Shown: positions 1 to 9,099 of the stretch, one piece after another
How the letters are laid out: each line of letters starts with the position of its first letter
How positions within the stretch are numbered: position 1 is the first letter of the stretch
Source of the DNA: Rhodanobacter sp. C06
GTDB lineage: Bacteria > Pseudomonadota > Gammaproteobacteria > Xanthomonadales > Rhodanobacteraceae
NCBI RefSeq assembly: GCF_002001105.1
Contig: NZ_MUNP01000026.1
Coordinates: 17,894-81,893, forward strand
Length of the DNA: 64,000 bases
Reading direction: 5' to 3'
Notes under the pieces: model-generated
What the model saw: only the letters and a program-made list of their open reading frames with translations
Databases searched by the model: none
What the model was told of the DNA's origin: nothing
Program-made: the position numbers and the translations under genes

Positions 1-367
1 GATGCGTGACAGCTTCCGCTGATCCCCGGCGGCGATCTTCAAGGCCGGGGAATGAATCCGAAGCGGGACAAAGACGGACAAGCGGATCGGGCCGTTTGTC
101 GGGGCGAATGATTTCGTTATCCGGGCGCGGGGCGAGGCGAAGCGGATTATGACAATGCATGGCGGCCGCCTCGGCGGTTGCCCGGAGGCGTTTTGCTCCT
201 TCGGCTACGCCGTGCAGGGTCGATGGGCAATGGCGACATGCGCGAAAACTCTCGTTCGTGCCGCCGGGCCGGCGGGAAGCCGGGTTGCTGCAGGAAAGGG
301 AAGTCCGCAATGACAGGGGGAATCAACAGGGGGTTCAGGTCGTCACCCCATCCAAGGAGAGATTCCC
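1..367. other. intergenic region upstream of the S53 peptidase
   Basis: No convincing gene is seen in these 367 bases. A GC-rich hairpin (stems 23-30 and 44-51, TCCCCGGC with GCCGGGGA) could end a transcript entering from outside the window, but no T-run follows it. The 3' end carries the ribosome binding site AAGGAG (354-359) of the peptidase gene. The short open frames here overlap one another in different frames and look like chance frames in GC-rich DNA. Confidence 0.5.
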
Positions 368-2656
368 ATGAAGCAAAAGCACCTTGTACTCAGTGTGGCC
401 ATCACTGCGGCGCTGGCCAGTCTGCCCGTTGCGGCGCAGACCACGGCGGCGGCAGATGCATCCGTGAATGCGGCGGTGGCCGGGCTCGCTCCGGTCGAAG
501 CGGCGCGGGTAACGCATGTCGTTGACGATCGTGTCCTGGTGACGATTCCGCGCAGCCAGGTGCCCTTGCTCGTGCATGCGCAGCCCACGGGGGCGGTGGC
601 CGACTCGATGCGCATGGAGCACATGCAACTGATCCTGAAGCGCAGCACGCAACGGGAAGCGGCGCTCGCCAGCCTGATCCGGGCTCAGCAGGATCCGGCA
701 TCGCCGAAATACCACCGCTGGCTCACGCCGCAGCAGTTCGGCAGGTATTTCGGCGTGGCGCCGGCCGACGTCAACGCGGTGACAACCTGGCTGGTCGCGC
801 ACGGTTTCAAAGTCAACGGGATCTACCCGAGTCGGACGGACATCGACTTCAGTGGCACCGCGGCCCAGGTGCGTGCGGCCTTCCACACGCAGGAAGCGCA
901 TTACCTGGTCAACGGCGAGCAGCATGTGGCCAATGCGTCCGACATCCGCATTCCCGCCGCACTCCAGGATGTGGTGGCCGGCATGGCCGGCTTGAACGAT
1001 TTCCGTCCGCAGCCCCAGCATGTGCCGCCCCGGAAGCTGACCTGGGATGCCGCCACGGAGAGCTTCAAGCTGCGCGCCGGCTCGGCCCAGCCGACCGGGA
1101 CCGGGGCCAGCCCGCAGACTTTCCCGTTCAACCCGAGCCAGCGCGGCTTGTCGCCATACGACATGGCGAAGATGTACAACGTCGCGCCGCTGCTGAAGCA
1201 GGGCATCACCGGCAAGGGCGTCACGATCGCGGTGATCGAGGATGCCGAGATGAATCCGGCGGACTGGCAGCAGTTCAACAGCGCCTTCGGCCTGACCGGC
1301 TACGGCGGCAGCTTCGCCATCGTCAACCCGCCGCCGGCAGGCATCGCCACGGACAACTGCTACGCGCTTCCCTACGCGACCTGGGGCGAGAGCATCGAGA
1401 CCGTGCTGGATGCGGAGTGGAGCACCGCGATGGCGCCCGGTGCAAACGTGGAAGTCGCGAGTTGCGCCGATTTCGATCCGAGCAACTTCAATCCCGCCAC
1501 CAGCAATTTCTTCGGCGGCGTGTACATCGCGGGCATGAACCTGATCAACGGCAGCAGTCGGCCGGACATCATCAGCGCCAGTTACGGTTATGACGAACTG
1601 CAGGTCGACATCGCCAGCAAGCTGGCCGACGACGGCATGTGGCAGCAGGCGGCGGGGGAGGGCATCTCGGTGTTCGTCTCCAGCGGCGACTCCGGCACCA
1701 ACGCGGGTTTCAACGGCGCCCAGTTCATCACGCTGCCGATCAGCCCCAACTCGTTCGCCAGCTCGCCGTATGTCACCGCCGTGGGCGGCACGGACACTGC
1801 CGATGTCCTCGACGGCACCACCAGCACGTACTTCAGCGCGAAACCGAACAAGGTGTTCGGTTCGGCGCTGTCCTACGTGCCGGAGATTCCGTGGAACGAC
1901 TCCTGCGGCAATGGCGCGGCGGCCAAGGATCTGGGCTTCGCGGACGGCGTGGCCATGTGCCTGTACGAGTTCAAGTTGCTCAGCACGGGTGCGCCGTTCA
2001 CCGCCGAAGGTTCCAGCGGCGGTCCGTCCGCGCTGGACGGCAAGCCGGCGTGGGAGACCCTGGTGTTCGGCACGCCTGGCGACCAGTCGCGCGATCTGCC
2101 GGATGTGGCCTTGTTCGGTGGCAGCTTCAACGGCTACACGTGGGCGCTGCTGTGCACGGAGTTCGACAACTGCGCACCGGGGCTGCCGAACGGCGTGGAA
2201 GGCGTCGCCGGCACATCGCTGTCCTCGCCGATGTTCGCCGGCATCCAGGCTTTGGTGAATCAGGCCATGGGCGGCCAGCGTCAGGGCGTGGCGGCGGCGA
2301 CGCTGTATCCGCTGGCAGCCAAGGAATACGGCGCGCCCGGGGGCAAGGTGCCGAAGAGTCTGGCCGCCTGCAATGCCGACCACGGCACCAAGGGCACCGG
2401 CGCCTGCGTGTTCCACAACGTCACCCGCGGCGGCATCTCCACCAACTGCGGCAGCGGTGGTGCCGGCGGGTTCCCCGTCATCAACAACTGCTACGTGTAC
2501 CAGTCGGCCTGGGGCTTCGGCCTGACCTCGACGACCAACGGCAGCTACACCGAGGCGTATCCGGCCCAGCCGGGCTGGAGCTTCGCCGCGGGCCTGGGTT
2601 CGGTCAACGCGGCCAATCTGGTCAAGGCCTGGAAGGCTTACGCCGTGACGAAGTAA
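368..2656 (+). CDS. exported S53 family (sedolisin/kumamolisin-type) serine-carboxyl peptidase
   Basis: The product (762 aa) is a secreted acid-type endopeptidase precursor. An N-terminal signal peptide ends near the AQ of LPVAAQ (about residue 24). A prokumamolisin-like activation domain follows (about 45-190), then the subtilisin-fold catalytic domain (about 260-760). The sedolisin E-x3-D pair is visible as E344 and D348 in ESIETVLDAEW, and the nucleophile lies in GTSLSSPMFAG (about S617). SSGDSGTN probably carries the oxyanion Asp. The start is set by AAGGAG 8 bases upstream of ATG. The family removes its propeptide autocatalytically and degrades protein outside the cell. The gene stands alone and is followed by a terminator. 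Confidence 0.93.
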   Translation: MKQKHLVLSVAITAALASLPVAAQTTAAADASVNAAVAGLAPVEAARVTHVVDDRVLVTIPRSQVPLLVHAQPTGAVADSMRMEHMQLILKRSTQREAALASLIRAQQDPASPKYHRWLTPQQFGRYFGVAPADVNAVTTWLVAHGFKVNGIYPSRTDIDFSGTAAQVRAAFHTQEAHYLVNGEQHVANASDIRIPAALQDVVAGMAGLNDFRPQPQHVPPRKLTWDAATESFKLRAGSAQPTGTGASPQTFPFNPSQRGLSPYDMAKMYNVAPLLKQGITGKGVTIAVIEDAEMNPADWQQFNSAFGLTGYGGSFAIVNPPPAGIATDNCYALPYATWGESIETVLDAEWSTAMAPGANVEVASCADFDPSNFNPATSNFFGGVYIAGMNLINGSSRPDIISASYGYDELQVDIASKLADDGMWQQAAGEGISVFVSSGDSGTNAGFNGAQFITLPISPNSFASSPYVTAVGGTDTADVLDGTTSTYFSAKPNKVFGSALSYVPEIPWNDSCGNGAAAKDLGFADGVAMCLYEFKLLSTGAPFTAEGSSGGPSALDGKPAWETLVFGTPGDQSRDLPDVALFGGSFNGYTWALLCTEFDNCAPGLPNGVEGVAGTSLSSPMFAGIQALVNQAMGGQRQGVAAATLYPLAAKEYGAPGGKVPKSLAACNADHGTKGTGACVFHNVTRGGISTNCGSGGAGGFPVINNCYVYQSAWGFGLTSTTNGSYTEAYPAQPGWSFAAGLGSVNAANLVKAWKAYAVTK

Positions 2657-2684
2657 CGCCACTGCCGAATGCGGCATGTCCCCT

Positions 2685-2714
2685 CCCCGGCAGCGTGGCG
2701 CTGCCGGGGGTTTT
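2685..2714 (+). terminator. Rho-independent terminator after the S53 peptidase
   Basis: An 11-bp perfect stem (2685-2695 CCCCGGCAGCG with 2699-2709) and a 3-base loop are followed by GTTTT. The hairpin sits 29 bases after the stop codon and abuts the stop of the convergent glycosyltransferase gene, so it probably serves both transcripts. Confidence 0.8.
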
Positions 2715-3790
2715 CATGCGGCACCAAGCTGGCGCACGAACTCGGCGGCGATCACCGGCGTGCTGAAGTGCCGCTCGACGAAGTCGCGCGCGGCGGCGGC
2801 CATCGGCTGGCGGGTGGCGTCGTCGCACAGCGCGAGGATGGCTTCGCTCCAGGCGTCGACATCGCCCGGAGGCAGCAGCAGGCCGGTAACGCCAGGCTGC
2901 AGGGTTTCGGGAATGCCGCCGACGTCGCTGACCAGCACCGGCACGTTGCAGGCCTGCGCCTCCACCGAGACGCGGCCGAACGTCTCCGGCTCCAGCGATG
3001 GCAGCGCCAGCATCGACAGCACGTTGTAGTACGCATGCGCATCGTCGACCCAGCCGAGCACCTGGTGGCGATGTGCCAGCGGGAGCGCCGCAATCCGTTC
3101 CTGCAGCCTTTGTGCATCGGTGCCGTCGCCCAGCCAGATGCACTGCAGGCGCGGTTCGCGCGTCATGGCCATGTTGACGGCTTCGAGCAGGGTGAACATG
3201 CCTTTCCATGCAAGCATGCGCCCGGTATAGCCGAGCACGATCGCGTTCTCGTCCAGCCCGAGTACATGCAATAGCGCCGAGCGCTGCGTTGCGTCCGGGC
3301 GGTATGCGTCGGTATCCACCGGGTTGTACAGCACCTGCACGCGAGGCGCGGGCATGCCGTGTCCGATGTAGTCGCGGCGGGCATATTCGGAGACTGCGAA
3401 GAAGCGCTGCGCGAGACGCGGCACCAGTCGCGCGGAATACCCCTTCATGGGCTTGATGCGGTGGCGGAACAGCGCGACCGGTATGCGCAGCAGGCGGCCG
3501 AGCAGGATCAGCGGCCAGTATTCCTTGCCGAAGTCGCCCACCAGCCAGTCTGGCTGGAGTCGCCGCGCCGCCGTAGTCACCACGCGATAGCCGCGCAGGT
3601 CGAACACATTGCGGAAGCGGCCCGGGTGCAGGCGCACCGCGGAGCCCGCCAGCGCAAGCGCCACCGGGGCGCCCGGGTACACCACGGCCTCGACCTCGTG
3701 TCCGGCGGCGGCCAGCGCCTTGGCCAGCGTGACGAAGTGGACCTCGGCGCCGCCGCGCTCGCGGGTCGTGCCGATGAGCAGGAATTTCAT
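2714..3790 (-). CDS. GT4-type glycosyltransferase, GT-B fold
   Basis: The product (358 aa) is a retaining glycosyltransferase of the GT4 family. A glycine-rich N-terminal acceptor-domain start (GTTRERGGAEVH) is seen. The C-terminal nucleotide-sugar domain has GYTGRMLAWKG and the E-x7-E motif in EPETFGRVSVEAQ, followed by VSDVGGIPE. No membrane segment is seen, so the enzyme should act at the cytoplasmic face. Its ATG overlaps the stop codon of the deacetylase gene by 4 bases, so the two are translationally coupled. Together with the acyltransferase and the neighbouring waaA this suggests a role in lipopolysaccharide core or another surface glycan. Donor and acceptor cannot be read from the sequence. 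Confidence 0.88.
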   Translation of the reverse strand: MKFLLIGTTRERGGAEVHFVTLAKALAAAGHEVEAVVYPGAPVALALAGSAVRLHPGRFRNVFDLRGYRVVTTAARRLQPDWLVGDFGKEYWPLILLGRLLRIPVALFRHRIKPMKGYSARLVPRLAQRFFAVSEYARRDYIGHGMPAPRVQVLYNPVDTDAYRPDATQRSALLHVLGLDENAIVLGYTGRMLAWKGMFTLLEAVNMAMTREPRLQCIWLGDGTDAQRLQERIAALPLAHRHQVLGWVDDAHAYYNVLSMLALPSLEPETFGRVSVEAQACNVPVLVSDVGGIPETLQPGVTGLLLPPGDVDAWSEAILALCDDATRQPMAAAARDFVERHFSTPVIAAEFVRQLGAA

Positions 3791-4506
3791 CCGCGACTAT
3801 CCTCGTAGCCGGTGAGCGCGCGCCAGGCGAATTGCGGCAGGATGTGGCTGCGCGCCACCGCCACGCGCGGCAGTCGCCACGGATCCATGCCCGGTTGCGC
3901 GCGGCCGCGGCGGATCGTGGTGGCGGCCGCATAGCCGGCTTCGCGCGTGGCCGCGACCACACGCTCGTCGTGGTCGCCGTAGGGGTAGCAGAACTGGGTC
4001 ACCGGTGCGCCGAGCAGATCTTCCAGCTCGGCCTTGTTGCCGGCGATCTCGTCGCGCAGCTGCGCGTCACTGCACTGGGTCAGGCGCGGATGCGTGCGGG
4101 TGTGCGCGCCCACCTCCATGCCGGCCTGGTGCCAGGCACGTAGTTGCGCGGCGTCCATCATCGGCTTGCGCACGCCGAGCTTGGCGTCGTCCCAGTCGTT
4201 GTAGCGGCCCAGTGCGCCGCTGACCGCGTAGCAAGTGGCGCTGAAGCCGTGGCGCTGCAGCACCGGCAGCGCGTTTTCCAGGTTGTCCGCGTAGCCATCG
4301 TCCAGCGTGATCGCCACGACGCGGCCCTGCCGTTCGCCGCGCAGGTAGGGCATCGCGGCGCTCATCGACAGGCCCGTGTAACCGATCCGCCGCAGCAGCG
4401 CCATCTGCCGCGCGAACGAGCGCGGATGCACGTACAGGCTGCGCCAGCGCTGCAGCTCGCGCGGCGCCGGCGCGATGTTGTGGTACATCAGGATGGGGAT
4501 GGGCAT
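3787..4506 (-). CDS. polysaccharide deacetylase (NodB homology domain, CE4)
   Basis: The product (239 aa) begins MPIPILMYHNIAP, typical of small bacterial NodB-type deacetylases. The metal-binding motif 1 reads TLDDGYADN (about residues 66-74, with T-L-D-D where T-F-D-D is usual). Motif 2 reads HTRTHPRL (about 128-135), giving the His-x3-His zinc ligands. No signal peptide is seen. The family removes N-acetyl groups from amino sugars. The gene lies 11 bases after the acyltransferase stop and overlaps the next glycosyltransferase, so the three form one operon. The open frame continues upstream to 5151, but that part lies inside the acyltransferase gene in another frame and was excluded. Confidence 0.88.
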   Translation of the reverse strand: MPIPILMYHNIAPAPRELQRWRSLYVHPRSFARQMALLRRIGYTGLSMSAAMPYLRGERQGRVVAITLDDGYADNLENALPVLQRHGFSATCYAVSGALGRYNDWDDAKLGVRKPMMDAAQLRAWHQAGMEVGAHTRTHPRLTQCSDAQLRDEIAGNKAELEDLLGAPVTQFCYPYGDHDERVVAATREAGYAAATTIRRGRAQPGMDPWRLPRVAVARSHILPQFAWRALTGYEDSRG

Positions 4507-4517
4507 GACGGCGATGC

Positions 4518-5453
4518 TCAATAGATGCGCGGAGCGCCGGGCGGCCGGGTCTTGAAGCGCTTGTGCACCCACAGGTACTGCTCGGGCGCTTCGCGCACCA
4601 TCTGCTCGATGCAGGCGTTGATGCGCGCGGTGTCGTCCGATGCGCTGGGCCCGGGGAAATGCTCCAGCGGCGCGCCCAGGCGCAGCGCATAGCCCTGGCT
4701 GTCGGGCAGACGGCGATGGAAGAACGGGACCACCGCGGCGCCGGACAGCCGCGCGAGGTGGTGCGTGGCGGTGATCGTGGCGGCAGGCACGCCGAAGAAC
4801 GGCACGAAGGCGTTGTCCTTGCTGCGCATGTCCTGGTCGGGCGCGTACCACAGCGTGCCGCCGCCTTTCAGGTATTTCACCGTGCCGCGGATGTCGTCCT
4901 TGTCGAACATCGCGTCGGCGTAGCCGAGGCGCGCGCGCAGCACCACCCACTCGAACACCGCGGAATCCATCTTGCGGTACATGCCGGCGATGCGGATGCG
5001 TCGCGAGACCAGCCGCGCGCACAGTTCCAGGTGCGAGAAGTGCCCGCCCACCAGCAGCACGCCGCGGCCCTGCGCGCGGGCGGCTTCGAGATGTTCGAGG
5101 CCTTCGATGCGTACCGGCACGCGCGCGATCGCGCGCTCCGAACCCAGCCAACCCAGCGCGAACTCCATCAGCATCAGGCCGAGGTCCCGCAGGTGGGCAT
5201 CGACCAGCGTGGCCTGCGCCTTCGCATCAAGCTCGGGGAAGCACAGCGCGATGTTGGTTTCCGCCACCGTCCGCCGCGCGGACGGCACGCGCTGGATCAA
5301 CCAGCCCAGCGCACCGCCCAGCACCATCAGCGCACGATACGGCAGCTGCGCCACTGCCCGGATCACGCCCACGCCCAGCCAGGCCGGCCAGTGGCGCGGC
5401 GCGAGCAGGGCGCGCTGGAAATCGGGACGTGGGGTGCCGGGCATCCGCGGCAT
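4518..5453 (-). CDS. LpxL/HtrB-type lysophospholipid/lipid A acyltransferase
   Basis: The product (311 aa) has the length of the lipid A late acyltransferases (about 305-310 aa). It carries the catalytic H-x4-E motif as HFSHLE in GGHFSHLELCARL, and a hydrophobic N-terminal stretch (about 20-50) that would anchor it in the inner membrane. ADAMFDKDD and APDQDMRSKDNAFVPFFG are further family blocks. The family transfers an acyl chain from acyl-ACP to Kdo2-lipid IVA, which fits the divergent neighbour waaA, the Kdo transferase that makes the preceding intermediate. The start was taken at the first ATG (MPRMPG); a second ATG lies 9 bases further in. It is the first gene of the acyltransferase-deacetylase-glycosyltransferase operon. 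Confidence 0.9.
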   Translation of the reverse strand: MPRMPGTPRPDFQRALLAPRHWPAWLGVGVIRAVAQLPYRALMVLGGALGWLIQRVPSARRTVAETNIALCFPELDAKAQATLVDAHLRDLGLMLMEFALGWLGSERAIARVPVRIEGLEHLEAARAQGRGVLLVGGHFSHLELCARLVSRRIRIAGMYRKMDSAVFEWVVLRARLGYADAMFDKDDIRGTVKYLKGGGTLWYAPDQDMRSKDNAFVPFFGVPAATITATHHLARLSGAAVVPFFHRRLPDSQGYALRLGAPLEHFPGPSASDDTARINACIEQMVREAPEQYLWVHKRFKTRPPGAPRIY

Positions 5454-5479
5454 TGTAATGGACGTCCCTGCTTGCCCCG

Positions 5480-5504
5480 TATACTCGTGCGCTGTTTCCG
5501 GAGG
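5480..5504 (+). promoter_or_regulatory. candidate -10 box and RBS of waaA
   Basis: TATACT (5480-5485) is followed by GGAGG (5500-5504) six bases before a TTG codon. No good -35 box stands 16-18 bases upstream, so the promoter call is tentative. The RBS is what decides the TTG start of waaA. The whole divergent spacer to the acyltransferase gene is only 57 bases. Confidence 0.45.
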
Positions 5505-5510
5505 CCGCCA

Positions 5511-6785
5511 TTGCGTTATCTCTACACCCTCGCGATGTATCTGGTGACGCCGTTGATCGTGCTGCGGCTGGCGCTGCGCGGTTTCCGCTCGCGGCCGTAC
5601 TACTGGCGCTGGGCCGAGCGCTTCGGCTTCTTCAAGGCGCCGCCGGAGCTGCGTGGCAGCCTGTGGGTACATGCGGTGTCGGTGGGCGAGGTGAACGCGG
5701 CCGAGCCGTTGATCAAGGCGCTCCAGCGCGACTACCCCGATGCGCCGCTGGTGGTGACCACGGTGACGCCCACCGGCACCGCGCGCGTGCAGCAGCTGTT
5801 CGGCGACGGCGTGTTCCACGTCTACCTGCCCTACGACCTGCCTTATGCGGTGAACCGTTTCCTCCGGGGCGTGCGCCCGCGGCTGGCGCTGATCGTGGAA
5901 ACCGAGATCTGGCCGAACCTGTACTTCGCCTGCCGGCGCCGCGGTGTCCCGCTGATGATCGTCAACGCGCGCCTGTCCGAGCGCTCGCTGCGCGGTTACC
6001 GGCCGCGGCCCCTGCGCGGCATGGTGCGCGCGGCGCTGGGCTGCGTGGATCGGGTGGTCGCGCAATCCCGCGCGGACGCCGCGCGCTACCGCCTGATCGG
6101 TGCGCCAGCGGAGCGCATCGTGGTCGGCGGCAACCTGAAGTACGACATGCCGGTGCCGCTGGAGGCGCAGGCCACAGGCGCGCGCCTGCGCGAGCACTGG
6201 GGCGCGCGGCGACCGGTGTGGATCGCCGCCAGCACCCACGAGGGCGAAGAGCAGTCCGTGCTGGAGGCACACCTCGCGGTGCTGAAGCGCCTGCCCGACG
6301 CGCTGCTGCTGATCGCGCCGCGCCACCCCGAGCGTTTCCGTCCGGTGGAACACGCCGTGCGCAGCCTCGGATTCGCCGCCGGCAGCTACGGCGCCGACGG
6401 CATGCCGGCGCCGTCGAACCAGGTCTTCGTGATCGATGCGATGGGCCAACTGATGCCGTTCTATGCGGCCGCGGGGCTGGCCTTCGTGGGCGGCAGCCTG
6501 GTGCCGATCGGCGGCCACAACGTGCTGGAACCGGCCGCGCTGGGCACGCCGGTGCTGGTGGGGCCGCACACCTTCAACTTCGAAGAGATCACCGCCAGCC
6601 TGATCGAGGATGGCGGCGCGCTGCGCGTGCCGGACAGCAGTGCGCTGGGCGAGGCGGTGTTACGCCTGCTGCGCGACGACGCGCAACGGCGCGCGATGGG
6701 CCACGCCGCGCAGCAGGTGTTCGAGCGCGAGCGCGGCGCGGTGGGGCGGTTGATGCGGCTGATCGGCGCGCAACTGCGGGAATGA
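5511..6785 (+). CDS. waaA: 3-deoxy-D-manno-octulosonic acid (Kdo) transferase
   Basis: WaaA adds Kdo from CMP-Kdo to lipid IVA at the cytoplasmic face of the inner membrane. The product (424 aa) matches the length of Escherichia coli WaaA (425 aa). The N-terminal hydrophobic anchor reads YLYTLAMYLVTPLIVLRLAL. The GT30 acceptor domain shows WVHAVSVGEVNAAEPL and ETEIWPNLYFACRRRGVP. The C-terminal domain shows FVGGSLVPIGGHNVLEPAALG. The start is a TTG at 5511, chosen because GGAGG lies six bases upstream and because it gives the usual family N-terminus; an ATG at 5535 is the alternative. The gene is divergent from the LpxL-type acyltransferase. Confidence 0.95.
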   Translation: MRYLYTLAMYLVTPLIVLRLALRGFRSRPYYWRWAERFGFFKAPPELRGSLWVHAVSVGEVNAAEPLIKALQRDYPDAPLVVTTVTPTGTARVQQLFGDGVFHVYLPYDLPYAVNRFLRGVRPRLALIVETEIWPNLYFACRRRGVPLMIVNARLSERSLRGYRPRPLRGMVRAALGCVDRVVAQSRADAARYRLIGAPAERIVVGGNLKYDMPVPLEAQATGARLREHWGARRPVWIAASTHEGEEQSVLEAHLAVLKRLPDALLLIAPRHPERFRPVEHAVRSLGFAAGSYGADGMPAPSNQVFVIDAMGQLMPFYAAAGLAFVGGSLVPIGGHNVLEPAALGTPVLVGPHTFNFEEITASLIEDGGALRVPDSSALGEAVLRLLRDDAQRRAMGHAAQQVFERERGAVGRLMRLIGAQLRE

Positions 6786-6800
6786 CGGCGCCGAAACGAC

Positions 6801-6826
6801 GATGGCCGGGCATTCGCCCGGCCATC
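6801..6826. terminator. hairpin between convergent waaA and tolC
   Basis: An 11-bp perfect stem (6801-6811 with 6816-6826, GATGGCCGGGC) and an ATTC loop lie in the 63-base gap between two converging genes. It has no T-run on either side, so it may end transcripts in both directions weakly or with Rho. Confidence 0.55.
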
Positions 6827-6848
6827 GATCCGGCGTGCGCTGGATGAC

Positions 6849-8198
6849 TTACTGCAGCAGGGCGTTGATGGCCTGCATGTCGCCGAGGCTGGCGGTGCCG
6901 GCGCTCTGCTTCAGCAGCAGGCGGTTCAGCACCAGCTGGTGGCGCGACTGCGAATAGGTGCTTTCCGCCTGGGTCAGGGTCTGGATGGCCAGCAGCACGT
7001 TGACCATGGTCTGCGTGCCTACCTCGAAGCCTGCGCGAGTGGCGTCCAGCGCCTTCTGCGCCGACTCCACCGCGGCCTTGCCCGACTGCACCTGGCTGAC
7101 GCCGGCCAGCACCGAGCGGTAGTAGTTGAGCGTGCTTGCCTTCACCTGGCGGCGCTCGATCTCCTCCGAGTCCTGCGCGGCATCGCGGTTGTAGATCGAC
7201 TGGCGCACGCGCGACTGGGTGAGGCCGCCGGAGAAGATCGGCACGTTGAGGGTGAGTCCGATCGTGGTCGAAGACGGCGTGTTGGAATGGATCGCCGCGT
7301 TCTCGTACCAGCTCGCGCTCTTGCCATAGCTGACGTTCGCGGTGATCGTCGGCAGGTGGCCGGCGCGCGCCGCGGTGATGTTGTGCTCGGCGGCCGCCAC
7401 GTTCTGCTTCTGCGCCAGCAGGTTCGGGTTGTTGATCAGCGCCTGCTTCACCCAGGCATCCGGGTCGGCCGGGTCGGGCGAGTTCATCGGCAGCTCGTCG
7501 CGCAGCTTCTTCAGGTTGCCGGTGGGCTTGCCGGTGATCTGGCTCAGCGCCTCGCGGTCGTTGTCCAGGGTGTTCTGCGCAGCGATCGTCGTCGCCTTGG
7601 CCGCTTCGTAGAAGCTCTTGGCCTGGTACACGTCGGTGATCGCCGACAGGCCGACCTTGAAGCGCTGGTCCGCCTGCTCGAACTGCTGTTTGAAGGCATC
7701 TTCGTTGGCTTTGGCGTTGGCCAGCAGGTCCTCGTCGGTGAGCACGGTGAAGTAGGCGCCGGTGACGCGCACGAACAGGTTCTGCAGCGCGGCCTGGTAC
7801 AGCTCGTCCTGCGCGTCCGCCGAGGCATGTGCGGCCTTGAGGTTGGCGTACTTGCTGAAGTCGAACACGGTCTGGCTGAGGTTGAGGTTTAGGCTGCGCG
7901 TGCGGCTGTGGCCGAACGAGCTGGTGCTGATGAACTGGCCGGGATTGTTCGGATCCTGGATGCGGCCGCCGCTGCCGCCGGTGGTCTGGCTCAGCGAGAG
8001 GCTGCCATCGATCTGCGGCAGCAGCAGCGCGCGCGCCTGGGGCACACCCTCGCCGACGGAGAGGCGGTTGGCGTCGGCCTGGGCCAGCACCGGGTCGTTG
8101 GCGCGCGCCTCGCGGTAGGCGTCGAGCAGATCTTCGCCATGACTGGGCAGCGAGACGGCGGCCAAGGCCAATGCCAGGGTGAGCAGCTTCAAACGCAT
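6849..8198 (-). CDS. tolC: TolC family outer membrane efflux protein
   Basis: The product (449 aa) is an outer membrane channel-tunnel subunit that completes RND/MFP efflux pumps and type I secretion systems. It has a signal peptide (MRLKLLTLALALAAVSLPSHG). Two OEP repeats follow; each begins with a helical segment of the type AYREARANDPVLAQ and ALINNPNLLAQKQNV and includes periplasmic coiled-coil helices rich in Q, A and E. VGTQTMVNVLLAIQTL in the second repeat is a family signature. The gene follows pcm on the same strand with a 41-base gap, an order common in Xanthomonadales. A TetR gene lies divergently upstream. No pump genes are adjacent, so the partner pump is unknown. Confidence 0.93.
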   Translation of the reverse strand: MRLKLLTLALALAAVSLPSHGEDLLDAYREARANDPVLAQADANRLSVGEGVPQARALLLPQIDGSLSLSQTTGGSGGRIQDPNNPGQFISTSSFGHSRTRSLNLNLSQTVFDFSKYANLKAAHASADAQDELYQAALQNLFVRVTGAYFTVLTDEDLLANAKANEDAFKQQFEQADQRFKVGLSAITDVYQAKSFYEAAKATTIAAQNTLDNDREALSQITGKPTGNLKKLRDELPMNSPDPADPDAWVKQALINNPNLLAQKQNVAAAEHNITAARAGHLPTITANVSYGKSASWYENAAIHSNTPSSTTIGLTLNVPIFSGGLTQSRVRQSIYNRDAAQDSEEIERRQVKASTLNYYRSVLAGVSQVQSGKAAVESAQKALDATRAGFEVGTQTMVNVLLAIQTLTQAESTYSQSRHQLVLNRLLLKQSAGTASLGDMQAINALLQ

Positions 8199-8239
8199 GG
8201 GTTGCCTCGTGGGGAAGTCGATGTCGGTCGGTGGGGCGT

Positions 8240-8899
8240 TCAGAACACGAAACGCGACGACGGCGCGGCGTGGGCGAGATATGGCAGGTCGGTCTCGAAC
8301 AGGCTTTGCTCGCGCTGGCGGCCTTCGCCCTCGTGGACGATCAGCACGGCCTGCTGTGCGGGCGACTCGCCGCGGATCACCAGCAGGCGGCCGCCCGGCT
8401 TGAGCCAGCCGAACCAGCGCGCGGGCGTCTCGGCCACGGCGCCCGTAGCGACCACGGCGTCGAACTGGCCGTCCGGCTGCCAGTCGCGCACGGCTTCGCC
8501 GGTGTGCAACCGCGCGTTCGTCGCGCCGGCGGCCTGCAGACGCTGGCTGGCGGCCGTGGTGAAGTCGGCATGGATGTCGACGCTGACCACTTCGGCCGCG
8601 AGCCCGGCGAGGCAGGCAGTGAGGAAGCCCGAGCCGGTGCCGATCTCCAGCACACGTTCGCCGGGCTGGAGATCCAGCGCCTGCAGCACGCGGCCTTCCA
8701 GCACCGGTTTCATCATCACCTCGCCGTGGCCCAGCGGCAGGCACAGGTCGGCGAAGGCGAGCTGGCGGTGTTCGGGCGCCACGAAATCCTCGCGCCGCAC
8801 GCGGCCGAGCATGTCCAGCACGCGGCCGTCCAGGACCTCCCAGGGACGCACCTGGTTCTCCACCATGTTCGTCCGCGCCTGCTCGAAGTTCATCGCCAT
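8240..8899 (-). CDS. protein-L-isoaspartate O-methyltransferase family protein
   Basis: The product (219 aa) is a SAM-dependent methyltransferase of the PCMT family, which starts the repair of isoaspartyl residues in aged proteins. The SAM motif I is VLEIGTGSGFLTACLA and motif II is VVSVDIHAD; the family block LPLGHGEVMMKP precedes them. Classical Pcm has a serine-rich IGxGQTIS block at this last position. Here it is replaced by LGHGEVMM, as in the tolC-linked paralogs of Xanthomonadales, so the true substrate may differ. It probably shares a transcript with tolC downstream. Confidence 0.85.
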   Translation of the reverse strand: MAMNFEQARTNMVENQVRPWEVLDGRVLDMLGRVRREDFVAPEHRQLAFADLCLPLGHGEVMMKPVLEGRVLQALDLQPGERVLEIGTGSGFLTACLAGLAAEVVSVDIHADFTTAASQRLQAAGATNARLHTGEAVRDWQPDGQFDAVVATGAVAETPARWFGWLKPGGRLLVIRGESPAQQAVLIVHEGEGRQREQSLFETDLPYLAHAAPSSRFVF

Positions 8900-9099
8900 G
8901 TCTGCCGGGTTCCGTGAGTATCGAAAAAAGACCTGAAAGGATAAGGGCTTGGCCTCGCCTCGACAATGACTAGACTGCGACGCGCGCCCTGTGTCACGAA
9001 GTGCCGGAAGTCACCGCGATGCGCTGACTTAAGTCATGCCCCGGACCGTGTCCGCGGACACTCTGCCGCCTGCCGACTGGAAATAATTGAACCAATGCG

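Noticed and set aside
159..371. Small open frames before the S53 peptidase
   Set aside because: Several overlap in different frames, lack RBS motifs and show no conserved pattern.
335..2677. A 780-codon open frame on the minus strand opposite the S53 peptidase
   Set aside because: It mirrors the codon pattern of the real gene, has no recognisable domain and is rich in Arg/Ala/His, as is usual for antisense frames in GC-rich DNA.
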